Shown: positions 1 to 6,156, counted from the first letter of the stretch. The stretch: 6,170 bases of DNA from Chloroflexota bacterium (GCA_013911545.1 JACETA010000049.1:1-6170); one strand, 5' to 3'. Numbers and translations are program-made. The notes: a model not told the origin generated them from the letters alone.

Positions 1-351
1 AGTGCATTTGTTGGCATAGGGACTGTGGGAATATTTGTACCCGGTTTACCCACTACAGTATTTATGATCTTAGCTGCAGCATGCTACGTAAGATCATCTG
101 ACAAACTTTATAATTGGTTAATTAAAAACAAAACATTTGGAAAATATATTAAAGATTATAGAGAAGGAAAAGGCATGCCAATTAAAGCAAAAATATTTGC
201 TCAATCTATGATGACTTTTTTTATACTTTTAGCGGTAATTCCAATTTCTCCCATTGCTGTTCCAGGGTTAGGGCTTAAAATTTTAGTATTTACTTTAGGG
301 CTGATTGGATTTTGGTACGTTGGATTCAAGGTTCCAACTCGTGAAACTTAA
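1..351 (+). CDS. YbaN/DUF454 family inner-membrane protein (5' end cut off by window)
   Basis: The frame is open from base 1, so the true start lies upstream; 116 residues are visible before the TAA at 349-351. A GTG at 25 is in frame but falls inside the conserved core, so it is not a credible start. The N-terminal visible part has the family hallmark VPGLPTT followed by a hydrophobic stretch and ARSS-like residues (YVRSSDKLYNWL), then FGKYIKDYREGKGMP, all of which match E. coli YbaN in order. By that comparison only about a dozen residues are missing. Two or three membrane segments are expected: one around the PGLPTT region and a hairpin over the last 50 residues (FFILLAVIPISPIAVPG and ILVFTLGLIGFWYVGF). 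The family has no established biochemical function that I know of. The last 11 bases overlap the likely GTG start of the hydrolase downstream, which suggests translational coupling in one operon. Confidence 0.85.
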   Translation, partial: SAFVGIGTVGIFVPGLPTTVFMILAAACYVRSSDKLYNWLIKNKTFGKYIKDYREGKGMPIKAKIFAQSMMTFFILLAVIPISPIAVPGLGLKILVFTLGLIGFWYVGFKVPTRET

Positions 352-1270
352 AAAGTTTTATAAATTAATTTTTTTTGCATGTGTAATAGTTTTTTTTATA
401 TATAGTTTTTTAAGTATTTTTACTTCTATTCAGGCGTTTAAAATAAACGATTTAGATTCTAAATTAAATCCTAATTTTCATAATATTCAATTTGAAGAAA
501 TTGAATTTAAGAATAAAAATAATACTACTCTTCGCGGTTGGTGGGTTGATGGCGAAACAGCAAACACTATCATTTTGTTACATGGGCTTAGAAGCAACAT
601 AACTAACAAATTTTATATTGATTTAATAAAAGAATTTAATAATTTAGGTTTCTCAGTGCTTGCTTTTGATTTTAGGAATCATGGAAAATCTGATAATGGA
701 AAATTTACTTTTGGAATTGATGAAATTTATGATGTTGAAGCTGCTATGAATTATGCAAATAAAAATATAAATATAAATAATTTTGCCATTTGGGGATTTA
801 GCTATGGAGCTACTACATCATTAATTTTGAATTTATCAAATGAAAAAATAAATCAAAATTTTAATATTGCAGGCATTATCTCTGACACGCCTTATTACGA
901 CCCTTTAGAAGTTTTAGTAGATGAAGTATCTAAGAGAACTCCATTAAATTCATTTTTTTTCAAATTATTAGAACCAGGCATCATACTTTCTACTAAAATT
1001 TTTTACAATTTAGATTTAAAGGAAATTAAAAACAATTTTAACTCTAATCGTACACCAAAATCTCCATCTTTGATTTATGGTTGCGCCAAAGATAAGACTG
1101 TTCCTGTTTCGCATCCCAAAAGAATTAGTGAGACATTAAACAAATCTTCAAAATATCTAGAATTTGGAAATTGCTCTAATCATGGAGATGCGTTCATATA
1201 CAATAAAGATAAATATGTTAAAGAAATTTATAAATTTCTTAAGATACAATTTGAAAATGAACATAAATAA
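341..1270 (+). CDS. Membrane-anchored alpha/beta hydrolase (serine hydrolase, BEM46/YqkD-like)
   Basis: This 309-residue protein starts with a basic stretch and a single hydrophobic segment (about residues 8-30), which fits an uncleaved signal anchor with an extracytoplasmic catalytic domain. The fold markers occur in order: the oxyanion segment LLHGLRSN (H81-G82), the strand-turn LAFDFRNHGKSD (about 108-118), the nucleophile elbow G-F-S-Y-G with S154, an acid in KDKTVP (D251), and the catalytic histidine in SNHGDAF (H281). The triad is therefore complete and an active esterase or peptidase-like hydrolase is expected; the substrate cannot be read from the sequence. I prefer GTG 341 over the upstream TTG at 305 because it puts KLKKFYK directly before the membrane segment and has AAGG at 328-331 about 9 bases upstream. 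The TTG start would add 12 residues and lie deeper inside the preceding gene. The gene overlaps its neighbours by 11 and 14 bases, consistent with an operon. Confidence 0.88.
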   Translation: MKLKKFYKLIFFACVIVFFIYSFLSIFTSIQAFKINDLDSKLNPNFHNIQFEEIEFKNKNNTTLRGWWVDGETANTIILLHGLRSNITNKFYIDLIKEFNNLGFSVLAFDFRNHGKSDNGKFTFGIDEIYDVEAAMNYANKNININNFAIWGFSYGATTSLILNLSNEKINQNFNIAGIISDTPYYDPLEVLVDEVSKRTPLNSFFFKLLEPGIILSTKIFYNLDLKEIKNNFNSNRTPKSPSLIYGCAKDKTVPVSHPKRISETLNKSSKYLEFGNCSNHGDAFIYNKDKYVKEIYKFLKIQFENEHK

Positions 1271-2099
1271 TAAAAATATTATTACCTTAATTGCAAGTTC
1301 AATTGTAACAATTTTTATCATATCTATTATCTTAATTAGTAGTTTTTCCAATGATGAAACACCTGATTATAATGCTTTAAATCCTCAATTTGCTACTCCA
1401 ACCCCTGAGTCACCAGAAAAAGATGATTATGTCCCTGCCCCAACACCAACTCCAGCTCCAACACCTACACCCGAAATACCAGGTTTTGGCGGATTATTCA
1501 TGGCTGAATTATCTAACAAACTTGATGTATTGGCTTCAGATATAACTGTTATTTCATATGAAAACATAATTTTTAATGACACTTCGCTTGATTGTCCTGA
1601 ACCAGGAAATTTTTATGCACAAGTTTTGACTCCTGGATGGAAAATAAATTTTAAAGTTAATAACAAAATATATTCCTATCATTCTAATTTAGATGGCTCC
1701 AGTTATATTGACTGCACTTCTAATGACAGCATTGCTTCAAGTAATATTTTTGAAGAATTTAAATTATATAATTCAAGAGAAATAAAAATTGAAAGACTCA
1801 TGGATGGCAATTATGTATTAATTAAAGAAATTAAAAATGAAGAATCTAAGGATTTGGTCGACAGTCTAAATTTACCAATTAAAAATGCAGAAGTTTTAGA
1901 ATGTACCTTTTTATATCAAGTTTCATTTATTTTTGAAGACAAGACACTAAAATTATTAAGTATTTGTGAAGATGGAAAAAATTATGGAGAAATATCTGAT
2001 ATAAAAAATAAATATTATGAATTACCTAAAAAATATATGGAACTTATTGGAAAATATTCATCCTCACTTGGATTTCCAGGCATGCCTAAAAGAGATTAA
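1257..2099 (+). CDS. Membrane-anchored exported protein with Pro-Thr linker and CPEPG cysteine domain, function unknown
   Basis: The gene encodes 280 residues. I chose ATG 1257, which overlaps the hydrolase end by 14 bases, because it puts the hydrophobic segment (about residues 9-30) at the very N terminus. The in-frame ATG at 1164 would add 31 residues read entirely within the hydrolase gene. After the anchor comes a Pro/Thr/Ala/Glu-rich linker (about 46-75) and then a globular region. That region has four cysteines (C113, C153, C216, C237) and the segment SLDCPEPGNFYAQVLTPGW, followed by YSYHSNLDG and C153. I recognise this pattern (a Leu-x-Cys-Pro-x-Pro-Gly, Tyr, Thr-Pro-Gly, Tyr-x-Tyr-His, Cys series) as one that recurs in exported hypothetical proteins, notably of Chloroflexota, but I know of no assigned function. 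The remaining part, about 165-270, is mixed strand and helix in character and unrecognised. The protein most likely sits outside the cytoplasmic membrane, tethered by the N-terminal helix. A role with the adjacent hydrolase is only suggested by the overlap. Confidence 0.8.
   Translation: MNINNKNIITLIASSIVTIFIISIILISSFSNDETPDYNALNPQFATPTPESPEKDDYVPAPTPTPAPTPTPEIPGFGGLFMAELSNKLDVLASDITVISYENIIFNDTSLDCPEPGNFYAQVLTPGWKINFKVNNKIYSYHSNLDGSSYIDCTSNDSIASSNIFEEFKLYNSREIKIERLMDGNYVLIKEIKNEESKDLVDSLNLPIKNAEVLECTFLYQVSFIFEDKTLKLLSICEDGKNYGEISDIKNKYYELPKKYMELIGKYSSSLGFPGMPKRD
1434..1472 (+). repeat. Proline-threonine low-complexity linker coding repeat
   Basis: The bases encode an alternating PAPTPTPAPTPTP run (residues 60-72 of the exported protein), built from CCN and ACN/GCN codons. 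The codons vary (CCA, CCT, ACA, ACT, GCT), so the DNA is not a clean tandem repeat. Selection seems to act on the protein as an extended spacer between the membrane anchor and the cysteine domain. The stretch is locally more GC-rich than its surroundings. Confidence 0.8.
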
Positions 2100-2135
2100 C
2101 TTGTTTAATTTTTTTAAAAATTAGAAAATTTTAAT

Positions 2136-4052
2136 ATGACAACAATAAATAAATCTAATATAACTTTAAATTCACTTATAAATGAGTATTTATCTGTAAC
2201 TGAAATTGCAGTCATCAACAAAGCTTTTAAGTTTGCTGAAAAGTGTCATGAGGGCCAATTTAGAAAAACTGGAGATCCTTATATAGTTCACCCAATTTAT
2301 ACAGCTATATATTTAGCAAATATGAGAATGGACTCTCAAACAATTTCAGCAGCCTTAATGCATGACGTAATTGAAGACTGTGGAGTAACTTATGATGAAA
2401 TAGAAAGTTTATTTGGGAAAGAAGTAGCTGGCTTAGTGGATGGAGTAACTAAATTACCAACATTAAAGATTAGTTCAAAGAATAATTTAACTTCTAACAA
2501 TCAAATAGCTAGGGCAGCTACCATTAGAAAATTACTAGTAGCAACCTCTGAAGATGCAAGAGTTATTTTAATAAAACTTGCAGACAGACTACACAACATG
2601 GAGACTCTTCATGCTCTTGATAAAGAATCAATACTAAGGATTGCTCAAGAAACTATGGAAATTTTTGCGCCCTTAGCTCACCGATTAGGAATATGGGATT
2701 TCAAATGGAAGCTTGAAGACGAGTCATTTAAATATCTTTTACCAAAATCATACAAAGAAATTGCCACGCTTGTTTCAAGCAAAAGAAAGGAAAGGGAGAA
2801 ATATGCCTCTAGAGCTATCAAATTGTTAGAAGAAGCTTTAACAAAGTCATCTATACAGTTTGTAGTAGAGGGTAGAGTTAAGCATCTCTATAGTATCTAT
2901 AAAAAAATTGAAAAGTATTCCATCTTAGGAAAAAGATTTGACGAAATACATGATTTAACAGCACTCAGAATCATTGTTAATTCAAATCAAGATTGCTATA
3001 GAACTTTAGGAACACTTCATGAATTATGGAAACCAATTCCGGGAGAATTCGATGATTATATAGCTAACCCTAAAGAGAGCATGTACCAATCAATACATTC
3101 AACAGTAATGTGTTTAGATAGTTATCCGGTTGAAATTCAAATAAGAACAAAGGATATGCATAACACTGCAGAAATGGGTATCGCTGCTCACTGGCAGTAC
3201 AAAGATGACTCTGAAGAAGATAATGGTTACATAAATAAGCTCAATTGGTTTAGGAATTTAATAGATTGGCAAATTGAGCTACCCGAAGATGAAAATTATA
3301 TTGATTCTGTAAAAACTGATTTATCAAAAGAACGAATATACTGCTACACTCCTGCAGGAGATATAAAATCAATCCCAGAGGGATCAACTCCTATTGATTT
3401 CGCCTACGAATTGCATACTGAATTAGGCAATGAAGTTAGTTCAGCATTAATAAATGGTCTTCATGTTGCATTAAATGCAGAAATATCTAATGGTGATTCA
3501 GTTGAAATAATTAAATCTAGTTCACCTCAGGGCCCAAAATTAGAATGGTTAAATACAGACTTAGGTTTTATAACAACAAGCAAATCTAGATTTAAAATTA
3601 GACAATGGTTTAGAAAAGAAGAAAAAAATTTAAGTATTAAAAGAGGTGAAGAGGTCACAAGAAATTTAGTCGAAAAGCTCAAAATAAATTTGCCACTTGA
3701 AGAAATTGCTAATCAACTTTCATATTCTAATTTAGATGAATTATTGCTTCAGGTGGGTTCAGGTTCTTTAAATACGCCTAATCTTGTAAAAAAATTAACA
3801 ATGTTTATTAGTGATGATGATAGAGAAAATACTTTTCTTAAAATTAATTCTGATGATAGAGTTGGGTTGATAAGAGATGTTACTGATATAATTTCTAAGG
3901 AAGGGTTAAATATAATTTCAATTTCTACTAATGATACAAGTACTGGAAAAAGTATTTCAATTGAAGTAGACTCTAACGGTTTAATACAACAAAATAAGAT
4001 TTATTCTATAATTGAAACAATTGATGGAGTAAATAGTATAGATACAATATGA
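2136..4052 (+). CDS. rel: RelA/SpoT homologue: (p)ppGpp synthetase/hydrolase lacking the zinc-finger (RIS) module
   Basis: This 638-residue cytoplasmic enzyme makes and breaks the alarmone (p)ppGpp. The N-terminal HD hydrolase domain (about 30-180) keeps the residues known to bind Mn and nucleotide in this family: R43 (FRKTG), H52 (VHP), H76-D77 and E80-D81 (MHDVIED), D150 and N154 (KLADRLHNM), T157. The synthetase domain (about 240-355) shows EGRVKHLYSIYKK, the HDLTALR acidic strand (D273), YQSIHS (317-322) and VEIQIRT with E333. Its loop reads GEFDDYIANPK, the acidic EXDD form rather than the RXKD form typical of bifunctional enzymes. A TGS domain follows (about 399-460), then a helical region (about 466-553, including KIRQWFRKEEKN), then directly an ACT domain (about 566-638). 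Full-length family members are usually around 720-750 residues. The cysteine-rich module normally placed before ACT is absent, and there is no cysteine after C403. No Shine-Dalgarno is evident before ATG 2136. rpsT follows after 15 bases. Confidence 0.95.
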   Translation: MTTINKSNITLNSLINEYLSVTEIAVINKAFKFAEKCHEGQFRKTGDPYIVHPIYTAIYLANMRMDSQTISAALMHDVIEDCGVTYDEIESLFGKEVAGLVDGVTKLPTLKISSKNNLTSNNQIARAATIRKLLVATSEDARVILIKLADRLHNMETLHALDKESILRIAQETMEIFAPLAHRLGIWDFKWKLEDESFKYLLPKSYKEIATLVSSKRKEREKYASRAIKLLEEALTKSSIQFVVEGRVKHLYSIYKKIEKYSILGKRFDEIHDLTALRIIVNSNQDCYRTLGTLHELWKPIPGEFDDYIANPKESMYQSIHSTVMCLDSYPVEIQIRTKDMHNTAEMGIAAHWQYKDDSEEDNGYINKLNWFRNLIDWQIELPEDENYIDSVKTDLSKERIYCYTPAGDIKSIPEGSTPIDFAYELHTELGNEVSSALINGLHVALNAEISNGDSVEIIKSSSPQGPKLEWLNTDLGFITTSKSRFKIRQWFRKEEKNLSIKRGEEVTRNLVEKLKINLPLEEIANQLSYSNLDELLLQVGSGSLNTPNLVKKLTMFISDDDRENTFLKINSDDRVGLIRDVTDIISKEGLNIISISTNDTSTGKSISIEVDSNGLIQQNKIYSIIETIDGVNSIDTI

Positions 4053-4067
4053 AAATGAAAGTAAAAA

Positions 4068-4319
4068 ATGCCAAGTAAAAAAAGTCATAGAACAGTCGTT
4101 AAAAATACTGAATATAATAGGCCAATTTCATCTAAAGCCAAAACACTTCTAAGAAATACTATTGAATTAATAGAAGAAAATAAACAACCAGAAGAGATTA
4201 AGAAAAGTTACAATAAGGCAGTTTCTGCCTTAGATAAGGCTTCTCAAAAAGGTGTTCTACATAAAAATAACGTTGCTAGAAAAAAATCAAGATTAACTAA
4301 AAAATTAAACTCGAAATAA
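4068..4319 (+). CDS. rpsT: Small ribosomal subunit protein S20 (bS20)
   Basis: This 83-residue basic protein is the normal size for bS20, which binds 16S rRNA and helps assemble the 30S subunit. The C-terminal half is diagnostic: the SALDKASQKGVLHKNNVARKK segment continues into KSRLTKKLN, matching the usual ALDKAAKKGVIHKNxAARKKSRLTKKLN pattern of the family. The N-terminal half (MPSKKSHRTVVKNTEYNRPI) keeps the basic character but differs from the more common start with its NExRRxRN motif, so the start region is divergent. The ATG follows the rel stop by 15 bases with only a weak purine stretch (GAAAG) ahead of it, so it is probably expressed from the rel transcript or from a promoter inside rel. 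A terminator hairpin is not visible downstream. Confidence 0.93.
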   Translation: MPSKKSHRTVVKNTEYNRPISSKAKTLLRNTIELIEENKQPEEIKKSYNKAVSALDKASQKGVLHKNNVARKKSRLTKKLNSK

Positions 4320-4333
4320 GTGCCATTCAAATA

Positions 4334-4360
4334 TTGACACCCATATACTAGTCTTTTAAT
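4334..4360 (+). promoter_or_regulatory. Candidate promoter for lexA (possibly leaderless)
   Basis: TTGACA at 4334-4339 is a perfect match to the housekeeping -35 consensus. TTTAAT at 4355-4360 is a four-of-six -10 match after a short 15-base spacer. It ends 8 bases before the lexA ATG at 4369, so transcription would begin at or next to the start codon. The 49-base gap between rpsT and lexA is one of the longest in the window and contains no Shine-Dalgarno sequence, which fits. An ACTAGT palindrome (4347-4352) lies between the two boxes, but I cannot identify a proper SOS operator. Confidence 0.5.
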
Positions 4361-4368
4361 CTTCGATA

Positions 4369-5028
4369 ATGAAAGAATATCAAGATTTATCTGAGAAACA
4401 ACTATCTATACTAAATTTTGTTCAGGATTATGTTTCTGATAATGGCATTTCTCCAACAATAGAGGATGTAAAAAATGGTTGCAATTTAAGTTCAAAATCA
4501 GTAGTTTCGTACAACTTAAATATACTTGAGAAATATGGTTATTTAGATAGAAAAAAGGGGTTAGCTAGAAGCATAACCAGCACAAAAAATTATGATAATG
4601 AAGAAATATTAGAAATCCCAATTGTTAGCAATATCTCGGCAGGAACACCTTTAGAGCTTTATTCATCTGATGAAATTTATAGCAATCAAAAAAATAGTTA
4701 TGAATCAATAAAATTATCTAAAAAAATGTTTAAAAGTATTAAAAAAATAGTAGCATTAAGAATTTCTGGTGATTCAATGAAAGGTGACTCTATTATGGAT
4801 GGAGACATAATTATATTAGATTGTAATAACATTTCAACAAGTGATATAAAAAATGGAGACATTGTTGCTGCAAGAGTTGATGAAGATGCAGGGACTTTAA
4901 AAAGGATTTTTATTAAAAAGAGTAAAATTGAATTAAGACCTTCAAATAAACTATATTCTTCAATTTTTACTAATAAAACAAATGTAAAGATTGATGGAAA
5001 AGTTGTAGGATTAATTAGAAATTATTAA
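4369..5028 (+). CDS. lexA: LexA SOS-response repressor with self-cleaving S24 peptidase domain
   Basis: This 219-residue protein is a transcription repressor that cleaves itself when stimulated by RecA filaments on damaged DNA, releasing SOS genes. The N-terminal winged helix-turn-helix (about 5-70) includes LSEKQLSILNFVQDYVSDNG, SPTIEDV and the recognition-helix region SSKSVVSYNLNILEKYGYL. The cleavage site is the Ala91-Gly92 bond in SNISAGTP. The catalytic domain (about 82-219) carries the nucleophile S136 in SGDSM, MDGDIII, and the general-base lysine K178 in DAGTLKRI. All residues needed for autocleavage are present. The length is slightly above the 200-210 typical of the family, mainly from a lysine- and serine-rich segment between cleavage site and nucleophile (about 103-125). 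Autoregulation is expected from the family, but no clear operator was found in the short upstream gap. The gene is 13 bases ahead of tatA. Confidence 0.95.
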   Translation: MKEYQDLSEKQLSILNFVQDYVSDNGISPTIEDVKNGCNLSSKSVVSYNLNILEKYGYLDRKKGLARSITSTKNYDNEEILEIPIVSNISAGTPLELYSSDEIYSNQKNSYESIKLSKKMFKSIKKIVALRISGDSMKGDSIMDGDIIILDCNNISTSDIKNGDIVAARVDEDAGTLKRIFIKKSKIELRPSNKLYSSIFTNKTNVKIDGKVVGLIRNY

Positions 5029-5030
5029 AT

Positions 5031-5036
5031 AAGGAA
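5031..5036 (+). promoter_or_regulatory. Ribosome binding site of tatA
   Basis: AAGGAA lies 5 bases before the tatA ATG at 5042, just after the lexA stop. It is one of the clearest Shine-Dalgarno matches in the window and contrasts with rel and lexA, which have none that I can see. Confidence 0.7.
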
Positions 5037-5041
5037 GAAAT

Positions 5042-5230
5042 ATGAATTTTTTAAGAGGAATAGGGCCATTAGAAATATTTTTAATTTTTGTAATTATAAT
5101 GGTTGTCTTTGGGGTTGGAAAACTTCCTGAAGTAGGTGAAGGATTAGGGAGAGGAATAAGGATGTTTAAAAACTCTTTAGCCGGCAAAGACGAAAAAGAA
5201 GAAAATACTACAAAGAAAAAAAAGAAATAA
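5042..5230 (+). CDS. tatA: Twin-arginine translocase subunit TatA
   Basis: This 62-residue protein is the pore-forming or membrane-thinning component that assembles with TatBC to export folded proteins. It has the standard layout: a short N terminus, one transmembrane helix (about 9-24, GPLEIFLIFVIIMVVFG with the conserved glutamate E11), the FG hinge, then the amphipathic helix KLPEVGEGLGRGIRMFK, and a charged tail ending in a run of five lysines. The FG hinge and KLPE motif favour TatA over TatB. The start is fixed by a good Shine-Dalgarno sequence at 5031-5036. It lies 13 bases after lexA on the same strand, so co-transcription with lexA is likely. It converges with tatC, with a single base between the two stop codons. 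Confidence 0.95.
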   Translation: MNFLRGIGPLEIFLIFVIIMVVFGVGKLPEVGEGLGRGIRMFKNSLAGKDEKEENTTKKKKK

Positions 5231-5231
5231 T

Positions 5232-5987
5232 CTACCTTTTAGTCTTAGATAATAAAATACCTAATTCGTACAATATCATTATTGGAAGTGCTACAATAAT
5301 TTGATTAACTGGATCAAATGTTGGGGTTATTATTGCCCCTAAAATAAATGAAAATATAATGAAATATTTTCTAAAATAAGATAATTTTTTTGAATCTACA
5401 ATTTTAATTATTGTTAAAAGATACATAATTATAGGCAATTGAAAACAGACACCCATCCACATCATTAAATTTATAGTTAATTGCACAAGTGACCCAATTC
5501 TTATTAAAGGTTCTGAAATATCTCCGCCAAAAAAAACTAAAAACTTAATAGCTGGTGGTAATAGTATAAAAAATCCAAAAGCAGCTCCCAAATAAAAAGA
5601 TAAAATAGATCCCGGAAGTAAAATCAAAATAAATTTCTTTTCATTATTTTTTAATCCTGGCAGTACAAATGCAAGAACTTGATAACTTATTAACGGGAAA
5701 GAAATTAATAGCCCTGAAAGCAATGATACTTTCATAACCACGCTCCAAAATTCTGTAATATTTGTATATATTGGCAAACCTTGAGTGAGCTGATTAATTT
5801 CAGTAACAGGCTCAACCATCAAACTTAAAATATTTCTATGAAAAACAAATCCTAATATGGTAGCTAAAAAATATATTACTAAGGAAAAAACAATTCTTTT
5901 TCTTAATTCAGTAAAATGACTATTTAAATTATTTATTTTAGCTTTTGATTGAGATTCAACCATATTATTTTTCTTTTTCTTGGTCAT
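5232..5987 (-). CDS. tatC: Twin-arginine translocase subunit TatC
   Basis: This multi-spanning membrane protein is the receptor that recognises twin-arginine signal peptides, together with TatB. With the ATG at 5987 it has 251 residues, the usual family size. Family landmarks are present: HFTELRKR before the first membrane helix (E27), the periplasmic P-rich and TEFWSVVMKVS segment, SFPLISYQVLAFVLPGLKNNEK with the signal-peptide contact glutamate at E116, and ITPTFDPVNQ with D225 and Q229. The gene ends LYELGILLSK, as in other members. Six membrane helices fit the hydrophobic pattern. The start is uncertain: TTG 5990 and ATG 5987 overlap the end of tatB, while ATG 5963 begins one base after the tatB stop and would remove a lysine-rich leader (TKKKKNN). 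I keep ATG 5987 because AAAGAG lies 7 bases upstream. The gene is almost certainly translated from the tatB mRNA. Confidence 0.94.
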   Translation of the reverse strand: MTKKKKNNMVESQSKAKINNLNSHFTELRKRIVFSLVIYFLATILGFVFHRNILSLMVEPVTEINQLTQGLPIYTNITEFWSVVMKVSLLSGLLISFPLISYQVLAFVLPGLKNNEKKFILILLPGSILSFYLGAAFGFFILLPPAIKFLVFFGGDISEPLIRIGSLVQLTINLMMWMGVCFQLPIIMYLLTIIKIVDSKKLSYFRKYFIIFSFILGAIITPTFDPVNQIIVALPIMILYELGILLSKTKR

Positions 5988-6144
5988 CAATAAGCTCTTT
6001 TAACTCATCTTTTTGAGTATTAAATTGCTTGATAATATTTGCAAAATCTTTAGAAAATTTTCTTATTTTATTTGGACCTAAAATAATAAATGCAACCAAA
6101 AAAATTAATAAAAATTCAAAAGTACCTATTCCTAAAATATTCAT
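5965..6144 (-). CDS. tatB: Twin-arginine translocase subunit TatB (TatA/TatB-type, 59 residues)
   Basis: I read this short gene directly from the minus strand; it runs from ATG 6144 to TAA at 5967-5965. The protein starts MNILGIGTFEFLLIFLVAF, continues IILGPNKIRKFSKDFANIIKQF and ends in a charged helix (QKDELKELIDDQEKEK). It has a transmembrane helix (about 9-22) with the conserved acidic residue at E10, a Gly-Pro hinge (G23-P24) and an amphipathic helix, the layout of TatA/TatB proteins. The GP hinge, and its place directly ahead of tatC, favour TatB, which with TatC forms the signal-peptide receptor. It is short for TatB, whose usual C-terminal tail is longer; a second TatA role cannot be excluded. 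Codons overlap tatC by 23 bases with the chosen tatC start. A good Shine-Dalgarno at 6151-6156 supports the start. Confidence 0.88.
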   Translation of the reverse strand: MNILGIGTFEFLLIFLVAFIILGPNKIRKFSKDFANIIKQFNTQKDELKELIDDQEKEK

Positions 6145-6150
6145 TTACTA

Positions 6151-6156
6151 ATCCTT
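6151..6156 (-). promoter_or_regulatory. Ribosome binding site of tatB
   Basis: Read on the minus strand, AAGGAT precedes the tatB ATG (6144) by 6 bases. It supports translation of this short gene and fixes its start. The promoter, if adjacent, would lie mostly beyond the window edge. Confidence 0.65.

Noticed and set aside
369..397. Two runs of eight T in the hydrolase membrane-anchor region (369-376 and 390-397), a third at 953-960
   Set aside because: They could suggest slippage-based phase variation, but they encode phenylalanine- and isoleucine-rich helix in a 30% GC genome, and the reading frame is intact. Nothing else supports phase variation.
1164..1256. Upstream extension of the exported protein to ATG 1164
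   Set aside because: The extra 31 residues are read out of frame through conserved hydrolase sequence (around its catalytic histidine) and would bury the N-terminal membrane anchor. ATG 1257 fits the signal-anchor layout.
1157..1351. 64-codon open frame on the minus strand
   Set aside because: It lies antisense across the end of the hydrolase gene and the membrane anchor of the next gene. Its hydrophobic composition is what AT-rich antisense DNA gives, and no family features are visible.
2106..2123. Inverted repeat of 8-base arms (TAATTTTT / AAAAATTA) ahead of rel
   Set aside because: Arms are purely A/T with a 2-base gap, too weak for a terminator stem and common by chance in DNA this AT-rich.
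4055..4078. Seven-codon frame (MKVKNAK) between rel and rpsT
   Set aside because: It overlaps the start of rpsT out of frame, has no ribosome binding site of its own and no recognisable leader-peptide features.
4362..4373. TTC-N6-GAA element over the lexA start as a possible SOS operator
   Set aside because: Only three-base arms match cleanly, it overlaps the start codon, and it does not match the SOS boxes I know from Firmicutes, Actinobacteria or Proteobacteria.
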